The notes beneath the pieces were generated by a model. It was not told the DNA's origin. It saw only the letters and a list, made by a program, of their open reading frames with translations, and did no database searches. Positions 34,234 to 44,923 of a stretch of DNA of 64,000 nucleotides are shown in pieces. Position numbers and translations under genes: made by a program. Position 1 is the stretch's first letter. Every line of letters begins with the position of its first letter. Origin of the DNA: Serratia marcescens. Its GTDB lineage: Bacteria > Pseudomonadota > Gammaproteobacteria > Enterobacterales > Enterobacteriaceae. The stretch lies in contig NZ_VFMJ01000001.1 of NCBI RefSeq assembly GCF_006715005.1, positions 3,286,001 to 3,350,000 on the forward strand. The letters are read 5' to 3'.

Positions 34234-34542
34234 CGGGAGATTCCGTGGTGTGCGTGATAACAAAAAAGATAACCGGGCTTCAGGTTTTCCGCCCGGTAGC
34301 GTATTGAAACCTGAAGCCTGATCTATTGCAAGGTTAAGGCCATGCTTTGCTGACTTCACGCGAATAAAATGCGCGAAATTCGGCGGTTGGCGAAATTGTT
34401 ATAATATAACATAAATACAATTACCACAGACAGTGCGCGGTTGAGCCGCTGCTGACTCGCTGGGGCGGATATGTTATAAGGGCGGTCTGAATGTTCACTC
34501 GCTTTACGTGACGTCTCACTTCACCTTGTTAGGATTAAAACT
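34234..34542. promoter_or_regulatory. Divergent promoter interval cysS / ppiB
   Basis: About 309 bases with no gene. The middle (34396-34425) is very AT-rich (TTATAATATAAC) and should hold a promoter. TTATAAG near 34473 could be the -10 element for ppiB. Exact sites not set. Confidence 0.5.
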
Positions 34543-35037
34543 ATGGTTACTTTCCACACCAATCACGGCGATATCGTTATCAAGACCTTTGCTGACAAAG
34601 CGCCGGTTACCGTTGAAAACTTCCTGAACTACTGCCGCGCCGGTTTCTACGACAACACCATCTTCCACCGTGTGATCAACGGCTTCATGATCCAGGGCGG
34701 CGGTTTCGAGCCGGGCATGAACCAGAAAGCGACCAACGCGACCATCAAGAACGAAGCCAACAACGGTCTGAAAAACACCATCGGTACCCTGGCAATGGCG
34801 CGCACCAACGATCCGCACTCCGCCACCGCACAGTTCTTCATCAACGTGGCTGACAACGACTTCCTGAACTTCCGCGGCGAAAACGCGCAAGGTTGGGGCT
34901 ACTGCGTGTTTGCAGAAGTGGTTGAAGGCATGGACGTGGTCAACAAGATCAAAGGCGTGAAAACCGGCCGCAGCGGCATGCACCAGGACGTACCGGTAGA
35001 AGACGTGGTGATCAACAGCGTGACCGTCAGCGAGTAA
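34543..35037 (+). CDS. ppiB: Peptidyl-prolyl isomerase B (cyclophilin)
   Basis: The 164-residue cytoplasmic cyclophilin lacks a signal peptide and carries [15 protein letters not shown], the catalytic core around [20 protein letters not shown] and [16 protein letters not shown]. It catalyses cis/trans isomerisation of prolyl bonds. Divergent from cysS as in E. coli. Confidence 0.97.
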   Translation: MVTFHTNHGDIVIKTFADKAPVTVENFLNYCRAGFYDNTIFHRVINGFMIQGGGFEPGMNQKATNATIKNEANNGLKNTIGTLAMARTNDPHSATAQFFINVADNDFLNFRGENAQGWGYCVFAEVVEGMDVVNKIKGVKTGRSGMHQDVPVEDVVINSVTVSE

Positions 35038-35047
35038 TCGCGGCTGC

Positions 35048-35770
35048 ATGAGTACGCTGTTCATCGCAGATCTGCACTTGTGCGCACAGGAACCGGCAAT
35101 CACTGCCGGTTTTCTGCGCTTTTTACGGCGCGAAGCGGTGCACGCCGACGCGCTGTACATCCTCGGCGACCTGTTTGAAGCCTGGATCGGCGACGACGAT
35201 CCCGAGCCGCTGCACGCGGAGATCGCCGCGGCGCTGAAAGCGCTGCAACAGGCCGGCGTGCCCTGCTACTTCATCCACGGCAACCGCGATTTTCTGCTCG
35301 GCAAGCGCTTCGCCCGCGCCAGCGGCATGCAGCTGCTGCCGGAAGAAAAAGTGCTGGAGTTGTACGGCCGCAGGATCCTGATCCTGCACGGCGACACTCT
35401 GTGCACCGACGATCAAGCCTATCAGCAATTCCGCCGTAAAGTGCACAACCCGCTGATTCAAAAATTGTTCCTCGCGCTGCCGCTGCGCTGGCGACTGAAG
35501 ATCGCCGCCAACATGCGCGCCCGCAGCCAGCAATCCAACCAGGGCAAGTCGGACGCCATCATGGACGTCAACCCGCAGGCGGTCGAGCAAACCATGCTGC
35601 GCCACGACGTGCACTGGATGATCCACGGCCATACCCATCGCCCGGCGGTGCACCGGCTGGCATTGAGCAACGGCGAAGCCCATCGCGCGGTGCTGGGCGC
35701 CTGGCACGTCGAAGGATCGATGATCAAAGTCAGCGCCGACGCCGTCGAGCTGATCCAATTCCCGTTCTGA
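35048..35770 (+). CDS. lpxH: UDP-2,3-diacylglucosamine pyrophosphatase LpxH
   Basis: The 240-residue calcineurin-like phosphoesterase has metal-binding motifs [32 protein letters not shown] and HGHTHRP. It makes lipid X in lipid A synthesis on the cytoplasmic face of the inner membrane. Ten bases separate it from ppiB. Confidence 0.97.
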   Translation: MSTLFIADLHLCAQEPAITAGFLRFLRREAVHADALYILGDLFEAWIGDDDPEPLHAEIAAALKALQQAGVPCYFIHGNRDFLLGKRFARASGMQLLPEEKVLELYGRRILILHGDTLCTDDQAYQQFRRKVHNPLIQKLFLALPLRWRLKIAANMRARSQQSNQGKSDAIMDVNPQAVEQTMLRHDVHWMIHGHTHRPAVHRLALSNGEAHRAVLGAWHVEGSMIKVSADAVELIQFPF

Positions 35771-35824
35771 ATTCCGCACTGACGCGCGAGTAAAAATTCG
35801 CGCTTTCGACGGTGAAAACCGGCG

Positions 35825-35840
35825 ACGCAACCGTTTTCCT
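35825..35840 (+). promoter_or_regulatory. PurR operator (PUR box) for purEK
   Basis: ACGCAACCGTTTTCCT differs by one base from the common PUR box form ACGCAAACGTTTTCCT. A likely promoter overlaps it (TTTTCC at 35834, 17 bases, TATGCT at 35857), so bound PurR would block transcription when purines are plentiful. Confidence 0.8.
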
Positions 35841-35919
35841 CGCCGTGCGCTCATGGTATGCTCTACGCCCTCATTCGGCCCTCAGCCGACGCCAGAAAAA
35901 TCACAGGAGCCTTACACCC

Positions 35920-36444
35920 ATGGGAGCCAACGCCGCTTCAGCCGCCACTACCGGGGCGAAAATCGCAATTGTAATGGGATCGAAAAGTGACTGGGCCACC
36001 ATGCAGTTCGCCGCCGAAGTCCTGACCCAGCTCGATGTCCCCTTCCATGTCGAAGTCGTTTCCGCTCACCGCACGCCGGACAAGCTGTTCAACTTCGCCG
36101 AGCAGGCTGCCGCCAACGGCTTTGACGTGATCATCGCCGGCGCCGGCGGTGCGGCGCACCTGCCGGGCATGCTGGCGGCGAAAACCCTGGTGCCGGTGCT
36201 GGGTGTGCCGGTGCAAAGCGCCGCGCTGAGCGGCGTAGACAGCCTCTACTCCATCGTACAGATGCCGCGCGGCATTCCGGTGGGCACGCTGGCGATCGGC
36301 AAAGCCGGCGCCGCCAACGCCGGGCTGCTGGCGATGCAGATCCTGGCGCTGCACGACGCCGCGCTGGCGCAGCGTTTGGCGGACTGGCGTCAGGCGCAGA
36401 CCGAAGACGTCTTGAACCACCCCGATCCGCGGGAGGACGCATGA
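35920..36444 (+). CDS. purE: N5-carboxyaminoimidazole ribonucleotide mutase PurE
   Basis: The start was set at [17 protein letters not shown] (35920), after CAGGAGCC, giving 174 residues. It contains [38 protein letters not shown] and [18 protein letters not shown], the PurE core. It moves the carboxyl group of N5-CAIR to make CAIR. It overlaps purK by 4 bases. Confidence 0.97.
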   Translation: MGANAASAATTGAKIAIVMGSKSDWATMQFAAEVLTQLDVPFHVEVVSAHRTPDKLFNFAEQAAANGFDVIIAGAGGAAHLPGMLAAKTLVPVLGVPVQSAALSGVDSLYSIVQMPRGIPVGTLAIGKAGAANAGLLAMQILALHDAALAQRLADWRQAQTEDVLNHPDPREDA

Positions 36445-37508
36445 AGCCGGTTTGCGTACTGGGCAACGGCCAACTGGGGCGCATGCTGCGCCAGGCCGGC
36501 GAACCGCTGGGCATCGCCGTCTACCCCATCGGCATCGATGCCGAACCTGAGGCGGTGCCGTATCAGAACAGCGTCATTACCGCCGAGATCGAACGCTGGC
36601 CGGAAACCGCGCTGACGCGCGAGCTGGCTACCCACAGCGCCTTCGTCAACCGCGACATCTTCCCGCGCCTGGCGGATCGCCTGACGCAAAAACAGCTGCT
36701 CGACCAGCTCGGCCTGGCAACCGCGCCGTGGCAGCTGCTGGCGAGCGCCGCCGAATGGCCGCAGGTGTTCGCTTCGCTGGGCGAGCTGGCGATCGTCAAA
36801 CGCCGAGTCGGTGGCTATGACGGCCGTGGCCAGTGGCGCCTGCGCCCGGGCCAGGAAGCCGAACTGCCGGCCGACGCCTATGGCGAGTGCATCGTCGAGC
36901 AAGGCATCAATTTCTCCGGCGAAGTGTCGCTGGTGGGCGCGCGCGGCCACGACGGCCGTTCGGTATTCTACCCGCTGACCCACAACCTGCATGAAGACGG
37001 CATCCTGCGCACCAGCGTGGCGCTGCCGCAGCCCAACCCGGTGCTGCAGCAACAGGCCGAGCAGATGCTGGCGGCGATCCTGAACGAGCTGAACTACGTC
37101 GGCGTGATGGCGATGGAGTGCTTTATCGTCGGCGATCGGCTGCTGATCAACGAACTGGCGCCGCGCGTGCACAACAGCGGCCACTGGACGCAAAACGGCG
37201 CGTCCATCAGCCAGTTCGAACTGCACCTGCGCGCGATTCTCGGTTTGCCGCTGCCGCAGCCGGTGGTGAGCACGCCGTCGGTGATGGTCAACCTGATCGG
37301 CACCGCCGTCAACGAACAGTGGCTGTCGCTGCCGCTGGTGCATCTGCACTGGTATGAGAAAGAGGTGCGCCCGGGCCGCAAGGTCGGCCACCTCAATCTG
37401 AACGACCCGAGCGCCGCCGATCTGCGCCAGGCGCTGCAGGCGCTGGCGCCGCTGCTGCCGGGCGAATACCAAAGCGGGCTGGCCTGGGCACAGCAGAAGC
37501 TGGCTTAA
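36441..37508 (+). CDS. purK: N5-CAIR synthetase PurK
   Basis: The 355-residue ATP-grasp enzyme has the opening [20 protein letters not shown], the ATP loop [18 protein letters not shown] and the metal site [10 protein letters not shown] with [14 protein letters not shown]. It carboxylates AIR with ATP and bicarbonate. It is coupled to purE. Confidence 0.97.
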   Translation: MKPVCVLGNGQLGRMLRQAGEPLGIAVYPIGIDAEPEAVPYQNSVITAEIERWPETALTRELATHSAFVNRDIFPRLADRLTQKQLLDQLGLATAPWQLLASAAEWPQVFASLGELAIVKRRVGGYDGRGQWRLRPGQEAELPADAYGECIVEQGINFSGEVSLVGARGHDGRSVFYPLTHNLHEDGILRTSVALPQPNPVLQQQAEQMLAAILNELNYVGVMAMECFIVGDRLLINELAPRVHNSGHWTQNGASISQFELHLRAILGLPLPQPVVSTPSVMVNLIGTAVNEQWLSLPLVHLHWYEKEVRPGRKVGHLNLNDPSAADLRQALQALAPLLPGEYQSGLAWAQQKLA

Positions 37509-37530
37509 CGGTTTACACCGCCGAAAAGAA

Positions 37531-37558
37531 GAAGGTTCAGCCCAGGCTGAACCTTTTT
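37531..37558. terminator. Terminator between purK and galP
   Basis: AAGGTTCAGCC and GGCTGAACCTT form an 11-pair stem with a 2-base gap and a T run, placed between convergent purK and galP. Confidence 0.92.
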
Positions 37559-37572
37559 CATTGCCGCAAAGA

Positions 37573-38979
37573 TCAACGCGAGCCGATGTTACGCAACGGT
37601 TTGCCGGCCATCAGATTGCGTTCAATCTGTTCCAGCGAAATATTTTTGGTTTCCGGGATCAGCGCCAGCGTGATGAAAACAAACAGCACGTTAAGCCCCG
37701 CGTAGACCCAAAAGGTGTGAGCGCTACCCAACGAATTCAGCATGGTCAGGAACGTCGCCCCCACGATCATATTGGCTATCCAGTTAGTGGCGGTGGAACA
37801 GGTTATGCCGAAATCGCGGCCTTTCAATGGCTGGATCTCTGAGCACAGCACCCAAATCAGCGGGCCGGCGCTCATGGCAAAGCCGACGATAAACATCAGC
37901 AGCATAACGATGGCGAAATATTGCCCCGCCGCCGAGTTCATGCCGATGTTCATCATGGTTCCCAGCGCCCCCATGCCGACAGCCATCACGATAAACCCAA
38001 GGATCAAAGTGGGCTTGCGGCCCCAGCGATCAACCAGTCCAATCGCGATAAAGGTGGCCAGCACGTTGACCAGACCGACGATCACCGTACCCCACATCTG
38101 CTGTTCCGTACTGGCGAAGCCCGCCAGACCAAAAATCTTCGGCGCGTAATACATGGTGACGTTCATTCCGGTGAACTGTTGCATCACCTGGAGAAGAACG
38201 CCAAGGAAAACCGCGCGTCGGAAATTTTTATTGCCTTTGAACAACGCCCAACCTCTTTGCTTCAGTTTGAGGCTTTCACGAATTTCATTCAGCTCATGCT
38301 GCGCCTGGGCACTGCTGTCGCGCAGCTTCTCCAACACCTGACGCGCCTGCTCATGGCGATTGCGCGAGGCCAACCAACGCGGGCTGTCAGGCAAAAAGAA
38401 CACGCCGACCAACAACAGCCCGGCCGGGATGGTGATAACGCCCAACATCCAGCGCCAGGCACCGGTATAGCTGAATGCCGTATCAGACAGGTAGGCGGCC
38501 AGAATGCCGATGGTGATCATCAATTGATACATCGAGATCATGCTGCCGCGGATTTTCTCCGGCGCGATTTCAGAAAGATAAATCGGCGCGGTATAAGAAG
38601 CGATACCCACCGCCAATCCCAGCAGAATACGTGAAACGATCAGCACCTCCACGTTGGGGGCGAACGCTGAAAACAGCGATCCCGCCACAAACAGAATGGC
38701 GCCGATCATCAAACTGTATTTGCGCCCCAGCCGGAAGTTCATCCAGCCGCTGCCGATGGCGCCGACGGCGGCGCCAAACATCATTGAGCTGACCACCCAC
38801 TCCTGCTGAGAGCTGGTGATCTGAAAAGTGTCGGTAATAAACGGCAAGGCGCCGGCGATCACGCCGATATCAAGACCGAACAGCAGGCCGGCCAAGGCGG
38901 CTAAAAAACAGACAAAAAAAGTCATACCGACATGAGTCGGGCTTTTCTCCGCCGGTGTAACTTTGACGGTATCGCTCAT
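37573..38979 (-). CDS. galP: Galactose:proton symporter GalP
   Basis: The 468-residue MFS sugar porter has 12 predicted membrane helices and family motifs [66 protein letters not shown] and [13 protein letters not shown]. It is much closer to E. coli GalP than to AraE ([16 protein letters not shown]). It imports galactose and glucose with protons. CRP and GalR sites lie upstream. Confidence 0.93.
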   Translation of the reverse strand: MSDTVKVTPAEKSPTHVGMTFFVCFLAALAGLLFGLDIGVIAGALPFITDTFQITSSQQEWVVSSMMFGAAVGAIGSGWMNFRLGRKYSLMIGAILFVAGSLFSAFAPNVEVLIVSRILLGLAVGIASYTAPIYLSEIAPEKIRGSMISMYQLMITIGILAAYLSDTAFSYTGAWRWMLGVITIPAGLLLVGVFFLPDSPRWLASRNRHEQARQVLEKLRDSSAQAQHELNEIRESLKLKQRGWALFKGNKNFRRAVFLGVLLQVMQQFTGMNVTMYYAPKIFGLAGFASTEQQMWGTVIVGLVNVLATFIAIGLVDRWGRKPTLILGFIVMAVGMGALGTMMNIGMNSAAGQYFAIVMLLMFIVGFAMSAGPLIWVLCSEIQPLKGRDFGITCSTATNWIANMIVGATFLTMLNSLGSAHTFWVYAGLNVLFVFITLALIPETKNISLEQIERNLMAGKPLRNIGSR

Positions 38980-39015
38980 ACAGCCTCCAGGAGAAAACGG
39001 TCATCAGTGTGCGAC

Positions 39016-39077
39016 ATGATAGGAGGCAATGCGTCGGAGATAAGTGAGTGCGATCACATTAGTGAAAACGGTTACAC
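39016..39077 (-). promoter_or_regulatory. galP promoter with CRP and GalR/GalS sites
   Basis: On the minus strand a -10 box TATCAT lies at 39016-39021. A CRP site AGTGA-GTGCGA-TCACA at 39043-39058 would be centred about 41 bases upstream of the start, the class II position. The adjacent GTGAAAACGGTTACAC (39062-39077) is a full match to the gal operator pattern GTGNAANCGNTTNCAC. The rest of the 38980-39337 gap shows no gene. Confidence 0.85.
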
Positions 39078-39337
39078 ACCATTAAATCTTTATAGACCGC
39101 TTTTTATGGCGGATGAATTCGCTTAAGTCATGCATAATCCTATAAATTAATGCGAAAAACAGGCGAAACCGGCCAGCTATCCGTTGCACCGATGCTCAGT
39201 GGCAAACGTATCGACATGACATAAATGTAATCGATTTCACTATAAATGGGCATGATAGAGGAATAGCGCCAGTAACGCGCGAAAGAAAATCGGCAGGCCC
39301 GGCCACGCCAGGCGGCAACGGGCCTGCGATCGCAACA

Positions 39338-41770
39338 TCACCCCTCATAACTTCGGAACAGCGCCCGGCCGCGCAGCAGGCGCACGCCCAGCCAGCCACC
39401 GCACAGCGACAGCAGTAGCGCGCTGGCCAGCGGCAGCGCCCACCACAGCACCGGCGTCGGCGTCCACGGGAAGTCGAACACCCGGCTTTGCAGCAGCCAC
39501 AGCGCCGCCTCGGCGCCTACCGCCGCCGCGATGCCCGCCACCAGCCCCAGCAGGGCGAACTCGCACCACAGCGTGCGGCGCAGCAGCCGTTTGCCGGCCC
39601 CCAGCGTGCGGTACACCACCAGCTCCTGACGGCGCTGACGCATGCCGACCTGCACCTGTGCCAGCAGCAGCAGGCCGCCGCACAGCACCACCAGCACCAC
39701 CATCACCTCCAGCGCGCGGCTGACCTGCTGCAGCACGCCGCCGACCTGTTTCAGGATCGCGCCGATGTCCAGCAGGCTGAGCGTCGGGAACTGGCGGTTG
39801 AGCTGGGTCAGCATCTGGCCGTCGCCGTCGTAGCGGAAACTGGTGAGCCAGGTCTGCGGCTGGCCGTCCAGCGCGCCCGGCGGGAAGATAAAGTAAAAGT
39901 TCGGCTTCAGGCTTTCCCAATCCACCTGGCGCAGGCTGGTGACCTTGGCGCTGAACGCCTGGGTATCGCCGCTGAAGGTCAGCGTGTCGCCCAGCGTGAT
40001 CTTCAGCCGCCCGGCAATGCCTTCATCCATCGAGACTTCGCCGCTTTTCGGCGGCCAGTTGCCCGCCACCAGCGGATTATGATCCGGCAGATCGGCCAGC
40101 CAGGTCAGGTTCAGCTCGCGGTTCACCGCCTCGCCGCCCGGATCGTCTTCATGCACCCGTTCGGTCGCCAGCTGCTGGTTTATCTCGGTCAGGCGTACCC
40201 GGACGATCGGATAATAGGTTTCCGGCTTGATCTGGTGCTGCTGCAGGAAGGTTTTCACCTGCGGCACCTGCGCCTCGGTCATGTTGAGCAGGAAATAGTT
40301 CGGGCTGTCCGGCGGCAGCTGTTGCTGCCAACGTTCGAGCAGATCGCCGCGCAGCACCAACAGCAGCGCCAACAGCATGAACGACAGCGAGAATGCCGCC
40401 AGCTGGCTGATGGTCACCCACGGCTGATGCAGCAGGCGGTTGACCGCCAGCCGCAGCGCCAGGCTCTTGAGCGTGATGCGGCGCAGCAACAACAGGCTGC
40501 CCCAGCCGATGCCGCCCAGCAGCAGCGCCAGCACCGCCATACCGGCCAGGATCGCCCACAGTAGCGTGCTGGCCCCCATCAGCACCACCAGCAGTGCCAC
40601 CACAATCGCCGCCGTCACCGGCAGGAAGTAGCGCAGCGGCCACACGTTGGCCGTCACGTCGCGGCGCAGCACCCGCAGCGGTTGGGTAGCCAGCAGCTGA
40701 CGGTACGGCCGCAGCCCGACCAGCAGCGAAATCAGCACCAGCGCGCCGAGCGCCCAGAGCCACGGCCAGGCGCCGGCGGCGGGCAACGCGGCCGGCAATA
40801 CCGGCTTCAGCAGGCGAATCAACAGCGCTTCAAATGCCAGCCCGATCGCCCCGCCGCACACCGCCGCCAGCGCCATCACCGCCAACCACTGGCCGACGAT
40901 CAACTTACGCAGCGCGCCGCGCCCGGCGCCAAGGGTTTTCAACACCGCGATCAGATCGTAGCGGCTGCGGCAATAGTGGCTCATCGCCACCGCCACGGCC
41001 GCGATCGACAGCAGCAGCGTCAGCAGCGCCGACAGCAGCAGGAACTGTTGGGAACGCTGCAGCGACTTGCCGAGCGCGCTGCCGGACTCTTGCAGCCCGA
41101 ACCAGCGCTGATCCGGCGTCAACTGCGGCGTCAGCCGCGCTTCGTAACGCTGAATATCCGGCTCGGCGCCGGCGAACATGTAGCGGTAGGTCAGCCGGCT
41201 GCCCGGCTGCACCGCGCCGGTCTTATCGACGTCCGCCAGGTTGATCATGATGCGCGGCGCAGTCTGGAACGGATTGAAGCCGGCGTCCGGCTCCTGAATG
41301 ATTTCACCGGCGATGCGCAGCGTGGTGTCGCCCACCTCGAGCGAATCCCCCACTTTCACGTTCAGCAGCGCCAGCAAACGCGGCGCCACCAGCACGCTGC
41401 CCGGTTCGGGTTTGATATTGGCCGGGCGCGTTTCCAGCTTGCCGTACAGCGGATAGGCCAGATCGGTGGCTTTCACGTCCGCCAGCTGCGGCCGATCGCC
41501 GGCATAGGTCATGGTGGTGAACGACAGCTGACGGCTCAGCTTCAGCCCCTGCTGCTGCGCGTCCAGCAGCCAACCTTCCGGCACCGGATGCGCGCTGCGC
41601 AGCACCCGATCGCCGGCGATAAAGTCGCGGCTCTGTTGGCTGAGCCCTTTATCCATGCGATCGCTGATGCTGCCCAGCGCCAGCACGCAGGCGACGGAGA
41701 GCGTCAACGCCAGCCAAACGATCAGCAGCGACGGCGAGCGCCATTCGCGCCAGAACCAGCGCCAGATCAT
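39338..41770 (-). CDS. ybbP: ABC transporter permease YbbP
   Basis: The start was set at [17 protein letters not shown] (41770) in an ATGA overlap with ybbA, giving 810 residues. It is a large FtsX-type permease with membrane helices near the N-terminus, the middle and the C-terminus, and two big periplasmic domains. With YbbA it forms a transporter or mechano-transmission complex thought to handle lipid or lipoprotein substrates; the exact substrate is not settled. Confidence 0.93.
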   Translation of the reverse strand: MIWRWFWREWRSPSLLIVWLALTLSVACVLALGSISDRMDKGLSQQSRDFIAGDRVLRSAHPVPEGWLLDAQQQGLKLSRQLSFTTMTYAGDRPQLADVKATDLAYPLYGKLETRPANIKPEPGSVLVAPRLLALLNVKVGDSLEVGDTTLRIAGEIIQEPDAGFNPFQTAPRIMINLADVDKTGAVQPGSRLTYRYMFAGAEPDIQRYEARLTPQLTPDQRWFGLQESGSALGKSLQRSQQFLLLSALLTLLLSIAAVAVAMSHYCRSRYDLIAVLKTLGAGRGALRKLIVGQWLAVMALAAVCGGAIGLAFEALLIRLLKPVLPAALPAAGAWPWLWALGALVLISLLVGLRPYRQLLATQPLRVLRRDVTANVWPLRYFLPVTAAIVVALLVVLMGASTLLWAILAGMAVLALLLGGIGWGSLLLLRRITLKSLALRLAVNRLLHQPWVTISQLAAFSLSFMLLALLLVLRGDLLERWQQQLPPDSPNYFLLNMTEAQVPQVKTFLQQHQIKPETYYPIVRVRLTEINQQLATERVHEDDPGGEAVNRELNLTWLADLPDHNPLVAGNWPPKSGEVSMDEGIAGRLKITLGDTLTFSGDTQAFSAKVTSLRQVDWESLKPNFYFIFPPGALDGQPQTWLTSFRYDGDGQMLTQLNRQFPTLSLLDIGAILKQVGGVLQQVSRALEVMVVLVVLCGGLLLLAQVQVGMRQRRQELVVYRTLGAGKRLLRRTLWCEFALLGLVAGIAAAVGAEAALWLLQSRVFDFPWTPTPVLWWALPLASALLLSLCGGWLGVRLLRGRALFRSYEG

Positions 41771-42453
41771 GCTTCCTCCCACAGCTTGCCTTCGCGCAGC
41801 CGCAGCCGCCGCTGGCAGCGCGCCGCCAGGGTTTCGTCGTGGGTCACCAGGATCAGGGTGGTGTCAAAATCCCGGTTGAGGGAAAACAGCAGGTCGGCGA
41901 TGCGATCGCCGGTCTGACGATCGAGGTTGCCGGTGGGTTCATCGGCGAACAGCACCCGCGGCCGGCCGCTGAAGGCGCGCGCCAGCGCCACGCGCTGCTG
42001 CTCGCCGCCGGACAGCTGCGCCGGCAGGTGATCGAGCCGTTTCCCCAATCCCAGCTGTTCCAGCAGCTGCACCGCCTGCTCGCGGCTCTGTCTGTCGCTC
42101 TCGCCGCGCAGCAGCGCCGGCAGCTGCACGTTTTCCAGCGCGTTCAACGTCGGCACCAGCATGAACGACTGAAACACGAAGCCGACGTTCCTGGCGCGCA
42201 GCGCGGCGCGGCCTTCTTCGTCAAGTGCGGTCAGCGACTCGCCGAGCAGGCGCACCTCGCCCTCGCTGCCGTCATCCAGCCCGGCCAAAATGCCCAGCAG
42301 GGTCGATTTCCCCGATCCGGATTCACCGATCAGGGCGATCGTCTGCGCGGGTTTGACAAGCAGCTCGACTCCGGTAAGGATGGTGAGCTGATGCTCACCC
42401 TGACCAACGTGTTTACTAAGATGATGAACTTCAAGAACGTTTTCCGCTGGCAT
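41767..42453 (-). CDS. ybbA: ABC transporter ATPase YbbA
   Basis: The 228-residue ATPase has Walker [11 protein letters not shown], signature [15 protein letters not shown], Walker [13 protein letters not shown] and the switch His in ILVTHDET, as in the LolD/MacB-type group. It powers YbbP. Its 5' end overlaps the divergent tesA start by about 33 bases. Confidence 0.95.
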   Translation of the reverse strand: MPAENVLEVHHLSKHVGQGEHQLTILTGVELLVKPAQTIALIGESGSGKSTLLGILAGLDDGSEGEVRLLGESLTALDEEGRAALRARNVGFVFQSFMLVPTLNALENVQLPALLRGESDRQSREQAVQLLEQLGLGKRLDHLPAQLSGGEQQRVALARAFSGRPRVLFADEPTGNLDRQTGDRIADLLFSLNRDFDTTLILVTHDETLAARCQRRLRLREGKLWEEA

Positions 42454-43062
42454 CTTCCCTTCCTTTTGCTGTTGGGATTATTCAGTTTACGCGCTGTCGC
42501 CGCCGATACCTTGTTGATTTTGGGCGACAGTTTAAGCGCCGGCTACCGCCTGCCGATCGAGCGGGCCTGGCCGACGCTGTTGGCCGAACAGTGGCAGAAA
42601 AAACCGGGCGCGCCACAGCTGGTCAACGCCAGCATCAGCGGCGACACCGCCGCGCAGGGGCTGGCGCGTCTGCCCGTGCTGCTGAAACAGCATCAGCCGC
42701 GCTGGGTGCTGATTGAGCTGGGCGCCAACGACGGCCTGCGCGGCTTCCCGGCGCAGGACGTACAGCGCGATCTCGGCCAGATCATCACACAGGTGCAGCA
42801 GGCCGGCGCACAGCCGCTGCTGATGCAAATTCGCATCCCGCCGAACTACGGCCGCCGCTATACCGAGGCGTTCAGCGCCGTCTATCCGGCGCTGGCCAAA
42901 CAGTTCAACATTCCGCTGCTGCCATTCTATATGGAACAGGTGGTGGTGAAGCCGGAATGGATGCAGGATGACGGATTGCACCCCAATGGGGACGCCCAGC
43001 CGTTTATCGCCACCTGGATGGCGGAGCGCCTGGAACCGCTAGTAAAACATGAGTCTCACTAA
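42421..43062 (+). CDS. tesA: Acyl-CoA thioesterase I / lysophospholipase TesA
   Basis: The 213-residue protein starts at 42421 (42424 possible) with a signal peptide ending near LRAVAADT. It has the SGNH hydrolase blocks GDSLSAGY with the catalytic Ser, GANDG, and DGLHPNG with catalytic Asp/His. It is a periplasmic thioesterase, protease and lysophospholipase. The first 33 bases also encode the divergent YbbA start. Confidence 0.95.
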   Translation: MMNFKNVFRWHLPFLLLLGLFSLRAVAADTLLILGDSLSAGYRLPIERAWPTLLAEQWQKKPGAPQLVNASISGDTAAQGLARLPVLLKQHQPRWVLIELGANDGLRGFPAQDVQRDLGQIITQVQQAGAQPLLMQIRIPPNYGRRYTEAFSAVYPALAKQFNIPLLPFYMEQVVVKPEWMQDDGLHPNGDAQPFIATWMAERLEPLVKHESH

Positions 43063-43088
43063 ATTAGGGTCGTACACTAGGTAAAGTT

Positions 43089-43865
43089 ATGCAAAAAGCG
43101 GTATTGATAACCGGCTGTTCCAGCGGGATTGGACTGATTGCGGCGCAGGATCTGCGCAACCGCGGCTACCGGGTGCTGGCCGCCTGCCGCAAACCGCAGG
43201 ACGTGGAAAACATGCGCCAACTTGGGCTGGAAGGCATCGAGCTGGATCTGGACGACAGCGCCAGCGTCGAGCGTGCCGCTGCCGAGGTGATCGCGCTGAC
43301 CGACGGCCGCCTGTACGGCCTGTTCAATAACGGCGGTTTCGGCGTTTACGGCCCGCTCAGTCGCATTTCGCGCAGCCAGCTGGAGCGGCAATTCGCCACC
43401 AACCTGTTCGGCACCCACCAACTGACCCAGCTGTTGTTGCCCGCGATGCTGCCGCACGGCGAAGGGCGCATTATTCAGACCAGTTCGGTGATGGGCCTGG
43501 TTTCCAGCGCCGGGCGCGGCGCCTACGCCGCCAGCAAGTTCGCGCTGGAAGCCTGGTCGGACGCGCTGCGTATGGAACTGCACGGCAGCGGCATTCAGGT
43601 CAGCCTGATCGAACCGGGGCCGATCTCCACCCACTTTAGCCAGAACGTCAACCAGGCGCAGAGCGATAAGCCGGTGCACAATCCCGGCATCGCCAAGCGC
43701 CTGACGCTGCCGCCGGAGGCCATTCTGCCCAAACTGCGCCACGCGCTGGAGAGCCCGCGCGCCAAACTGCGCTACCCGGTGACCCTGTTGGCACACGCCA
43801 TGAGCGTGCTGCGCCGCATTTTGCCGGGCCGCTGTCTGGATTGGCTGCTGCGCGGCAACGCTTAA
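43089..43865 (+). CDS. ybbO: Short-chain dehydrogenase YbbO
   Basis: The 258-residue SDR has the cofactor motif [25 protein letters not shown] and the active-site [20 protein letters not shown] (Ser, Tyr, Lys). E. coli YbbO reduces aldehydes with NADPH. It follows tesA by 26 bases. Confidence 0.93.
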   Translation: MQKAVLITGCSSGIGLIAAQDLRNRGYRVLAACRKPQDVENMRQLGLEGIELDLDDSASVERAAAEVIALTDGRLYGLFNNGGFGVYGPLSRISRSQLERQFATNLFGTHQLTQLLLPAMLPHGEGRIIQTSSVMGLVSSAGRGAYAASKFALEAWSDALRMELHGSGIQVSLIEPGPISTHFSQNVNQAQSDKPVHNPGIAKRLTLPPEAILPKLRHALESPRAKLRYPVTLLAHAMSVLRRILPGRCLDWLLRGNA

Positions 43866-43942
43866 TTCGCCCGCCGGGGTTGAAGAATGGCGGCGCGCCC
43901 CCATCTACACCCCATGGCTCCGCACGATCAGAGAGAAAAAAG

Positions 43943-44797
43943 ATGCTAGCTCAAGCTGTTGTTGATATTAACGAAACTAACCTGCACCAGACGCTGGAAC
44001 AATCGATGTCCATTCCGGTGCTGTTCTACTTCTGGTCCGAGCGCAGCCAACACTGCCTGCAGCTCACGCCGGTGCTGGACAAGCTGGCGGCGGAATACGC
44101 CGGTCAGTTCATTCTGGCCAAGGTGGACTGCGACGCCGAACAGATGATCGCCTCCCAATTCGGGCTGCGTTCGATTCCGACGGTCTACCTGTTCAAAGAC
44201 GGCCAGCCGGTCGACGGCTTCCAGGGCCCGCAGCCGGAAGAAGCGATCCGCGACTTGCTGCAGCGTTTCCTGCCGAAGGAAGAAGATCTGAAACTGGCGC
44301 AGGCGCAGGAACTGCTGGCCGCCGGCAACGCCGCCGAAGCGCTGCCGCTGCTGAAAGACGCCTGGCAGAGCAGCCAACAGCGCAGCGACATCGGTCTGAC
44401 GTTGGCCGAAACCCAGATCGCGCTCAGCCGCAGCGAAGACGCTGAAGCGGTGCTGGCAACCATCCCGCTGCAGGATCGCGATACCCGCTATCAGGGCCTG
44501 GTGGCGCAGATTGAACTGTTGAAGCAGGCGGCGGACACGCCGGAAATCCAGCAGCTGCAACAACAGGTGCAACAGCAGCCGGACAACGTCGAACTGGCGG
44601 TGCAGCTGGCGCTGCAGCTGCATCAGGTCGGGCGTAACGAAGAAGCGCTGGAACTGCTGATGGGGCATCTGAAGAAAGATCTGGCCGCCGCCAACGGCAA
44701 CGCGCGCAAGACCCTGATGGACATTCTGGCCGCACTCGGTACCGGCGACGCGCTGGCCGCTAAATATCGCCGCCAGCTGTACTCCCTGCTGTACTGA
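43943..44797 (+). CDS. cnoX: Chaperedoxin CnoX (YbbN)
   Basis: The start was set at [16 protein letters not shown] (43943), giving the 284 residues of E. coli YbbN. The N-terminal thioredoxin fold has SQHC in place of CxxC and therefore lacks normal redox activity; the C-terminal half is TPR-like. CnoX holds unfolding proteins under hypochlorite stress and passes them to GroEL. Confidence 0.95.
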   Translation: MLAQAVVDINETNLHQTLEQSMSIPVLFYFWSERSQHCLQLTPVLDKLAAEYAGQFILAKVDCDAEQMIASQFGLRSIPTVYLFKDGQPVDGFQGPQPEEAIRDLLQRFLPKEEDLKLAQAQELLAAGNAAEALPLLKDAWQSSQQRSDIGLTLAETQIALSRSEDAEAVLATIPLQDRDTRYQGLVAQIELLKQAADTPEIQQLQQQVQQQPDNVELAVQLALQLHQVGRNEEALELLMGHLKKDLAAANGNARKTLMDILAALGTGDALAAKYRRQLYSLLY

Positions 44798-44923
44798 TAT
44801 CCGTCATACCTGAAGCTGCATCCAGGCGGCAAACGTGAGAAGCCCTGGGAGCTTAGATAACTAAGTGACCAGGGGTTCGAACGTGCAGCCAACAACGATG
44901 CGGCGGGAAAGACGAAGGGATAT
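44797..44923. repeat. Palindromic MITE-like intergenic repeat
   Basis: An imperfect palindrome runs from ATATCC (44797) to GGATAT (44923). Arms include CATACCTGAAGCTGCATC on one side and GATGCGGCGGG on the other, with a centre around CTTAGATAACTAAG. The pattern resembles dispersed non-coding repeats of Yersinia/Serratia-type genomes (ERIC-like class). It fills the whole space between convergent cnoX and cfa, touching both stop codons. Confidence 0.65.

Noticed and set aside
36390..37472. 360-codon minus-strand ORF opposite purK
   Set aside because: Antisense shadow of purK with Arg/Gln/Val-rich composition and no family features.
39488..41917. Long plus-strand ORFs (358 and 411 codons) opposite ybbP
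   Set aside because: Gln/Arg/His-rich antisense shadows of a real permease gene.
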